NCBI GenBank assembly: GCA_964582225.1
Contig: CAZORA010000002.1
Coordinates: 144,244 to 208,243, forward strand
Direction of reading: 5' to 3'
DNA from: Dokdonella_A sp964582225
GTDB taxonomy: Bacteria; Pseudomonadota; Gammaproteobacteria; Xanthomonadales; Rhodanobacteraceae
Length of the DNA: 64,000 bases
Below, piece by piece: positions 63,220 through 64,000 of the stretch (the first letter of the stretch is position 1; each line of letters begins with the position of its first letter). The notes under the pieces were generated by a model, which ran no database searches, was not told the DNA's origin, and saw nothing but the letters and a program-made list of their open reading frames with translations. Position numbers and translations under genes: made by a program.

Positions 63220-64000
63220 CCGGGCGCATCGACTACGAAACCGGCGTGGTGCGCGTGCGCTTCGGATCGTGGGTGATCGCCGCCGGCCATGAGGGCGAGA
63301 TCTGGTACGACCCGGACGCGGTGGTCGTTATCGAGGGCACGCCGAAGATCTTCAAGCCGGTGCCGGTCTTTGCCGACACCATCAAGTACAACGCGGTGGC
63401 GTACTCCTACCTGCCGCTCGATGCCGACGTGATCGGCCTCGACCCGGTGCGACTGCCGCAGGATGGGCGCGTGCCGATCTTCCGGGCCGGCGACTTCGCG
63501 GTGATCGGCCATACCGCCCGCATCGGCCCGTTCACGGCGACCAGCGGCCAGGTGGTCGACTGCGGTCGGGTGCGCCTCTCGCGCGTGCGCGTGCTCGATG
63601 GCAACGGCGGTGTCGTCACCGCCCACTACAGCGCCGATCTCGACGGCGGCCTGGTCACCTTCGGCGTCGTCACGAATCTGGTGCAGCCGGTCACCGTCGA
63701 GCACCGCATCGAGGACATGGCACAAGTCTCGGACGTGCAGATCTCCGGCCGCCTCGGCTTCACGCGGCAAATCACCCACGACTATCCGGTCGGCTCGCAC
63801 GTCTCCTCGGCGCTGGTGTCGGGCGACCTGCGCGCCTACGTCTCCAACCTGTTCGATCAGGCGACCTGGAACGGAACCTTCGCCGATGCGGTCAGCGGCA
63901 ATCCGGCCACCGCCACCTACAACGATGTGCTGGCGCCCATCGGCGTCACCAACGCCGGGGCGATCACCGAGCGCTGGGCGATCCAGTTCACCAACGCCAC
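63162..64000 (+). CDS. Large tail protein, continuation in next frame, cut by window edge
   Basis: Continuation of the previous gene after a one-base loss near 63160 (TGG-GC-GGCGGC suggests one missing base). It goes on with the fourth repeat (GRIDYETGVVRVRF) and then a region with PDAVVVIEGTPK, VFADTIKYNAVAYSYLPL, TVEHRIEDMAQV and FTNA at the window edge. Nothing stops the frame to 64000, so the gene extends beyond the window. Whether the shift is real or an assembly error cannot be decided here. Confidence 0.7.

Overview
The window reads as about 34.7 kb of ordinary chromosome followed by about 29 kb of prophage that runs off the right edge. The DNA is high in G+C. The gene neighbourhoods point to a gammaproteobacterium, most likely of the Xanthomonadales/Lysobacterales: leuS-lptE-holA-nadD, truA-trpF-trpB-trpA-accD, fur/bamE/rnfH/smpB/ssrA, an SNF2-type RapA, tandem secreted M13 peptidases, and a Fur without the usual cysteine pair. 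This placement is inferred from gene content only.

Chromosomal part. 1-7.4 kb: an MscS channel, the cold-shock type RNA helicase DeaD, a DUF502 membrane protein, a two-gene unit with a TIGR03032 protein, a hotdog-fold DUF4442 protein, a CnoX-like thioredoxin and a GNAT acetyltransferase. 7.6-16 kb: a secreted amidohydrolase, then leuS, a Tat-exported Gfo/Idh/MocA oxidoreductase on the other strand, and lptE-holA-nadD. 16.2-23.5 kb: two adjacent M13 metallopeptidase paralogues and rapA. 23.5-26.8 kb: a nitric oxide reductase operon (norC, norB, two small membrane proteins, a c-type cytochrome) behind a good FNR/DNR-type site. 26.8-32.8 kb: a minus-strand block truA-trpF-methyltransferase-trpB-trpA-accD, then fur. 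32.8-34.8 kb: bamE, rnfH, a relic of ratA, smpB and the tmRNA gene. Two copies of a roughly 135-bp MITE-like repeat lie in the chromosomal part.

Prophage part. The element begins just after the tmRNA terminator. The left arm is on the minus strand. In transcription order it reads HTH antitoxin, PIN-domain toxin, an unrecognised 748-aa protein, then five genes that overlap by 4 bases or less (64-aa protein, DUF2924, large serine recombinase, two ParB-like HTH paralogues), and finally a frameshifted SRAP gene. A divergent early operon follows (HTH, Cas4-like Fe-S nuclease, small HTH, P4-type primase-helicase), then a ParDE module. Next come repeats, a truncated ParB protein and a lambda-like packaging, head and tail module: TerL, tail-fibre-like genes, gpW, portal, S49 protease with nested scaffold, decoration protein, capsid, tail tube, chaperone, tape measure and tail proteins.

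The prophage looks damaged. The major capsid gene is fused to the back half of the tail tube gene with the connector genes gone. The ParB-methyltransferase gene stops where its methylase domain should start. Single-base frameshifts are visible in the SRAP gene, a large tail protein and probably an HTH gene, and I see no such lesion in the chromosomal genes apart from the ratA relic. Two small genes of unknown function sit backwards inside the structural operon and look like lysogenic-conversion cargo (morons). The candidates for an undescribed system are the antitoxin-PIN-748-aa operon with its coupled recombinase cassette, and these reversed cargo genes.
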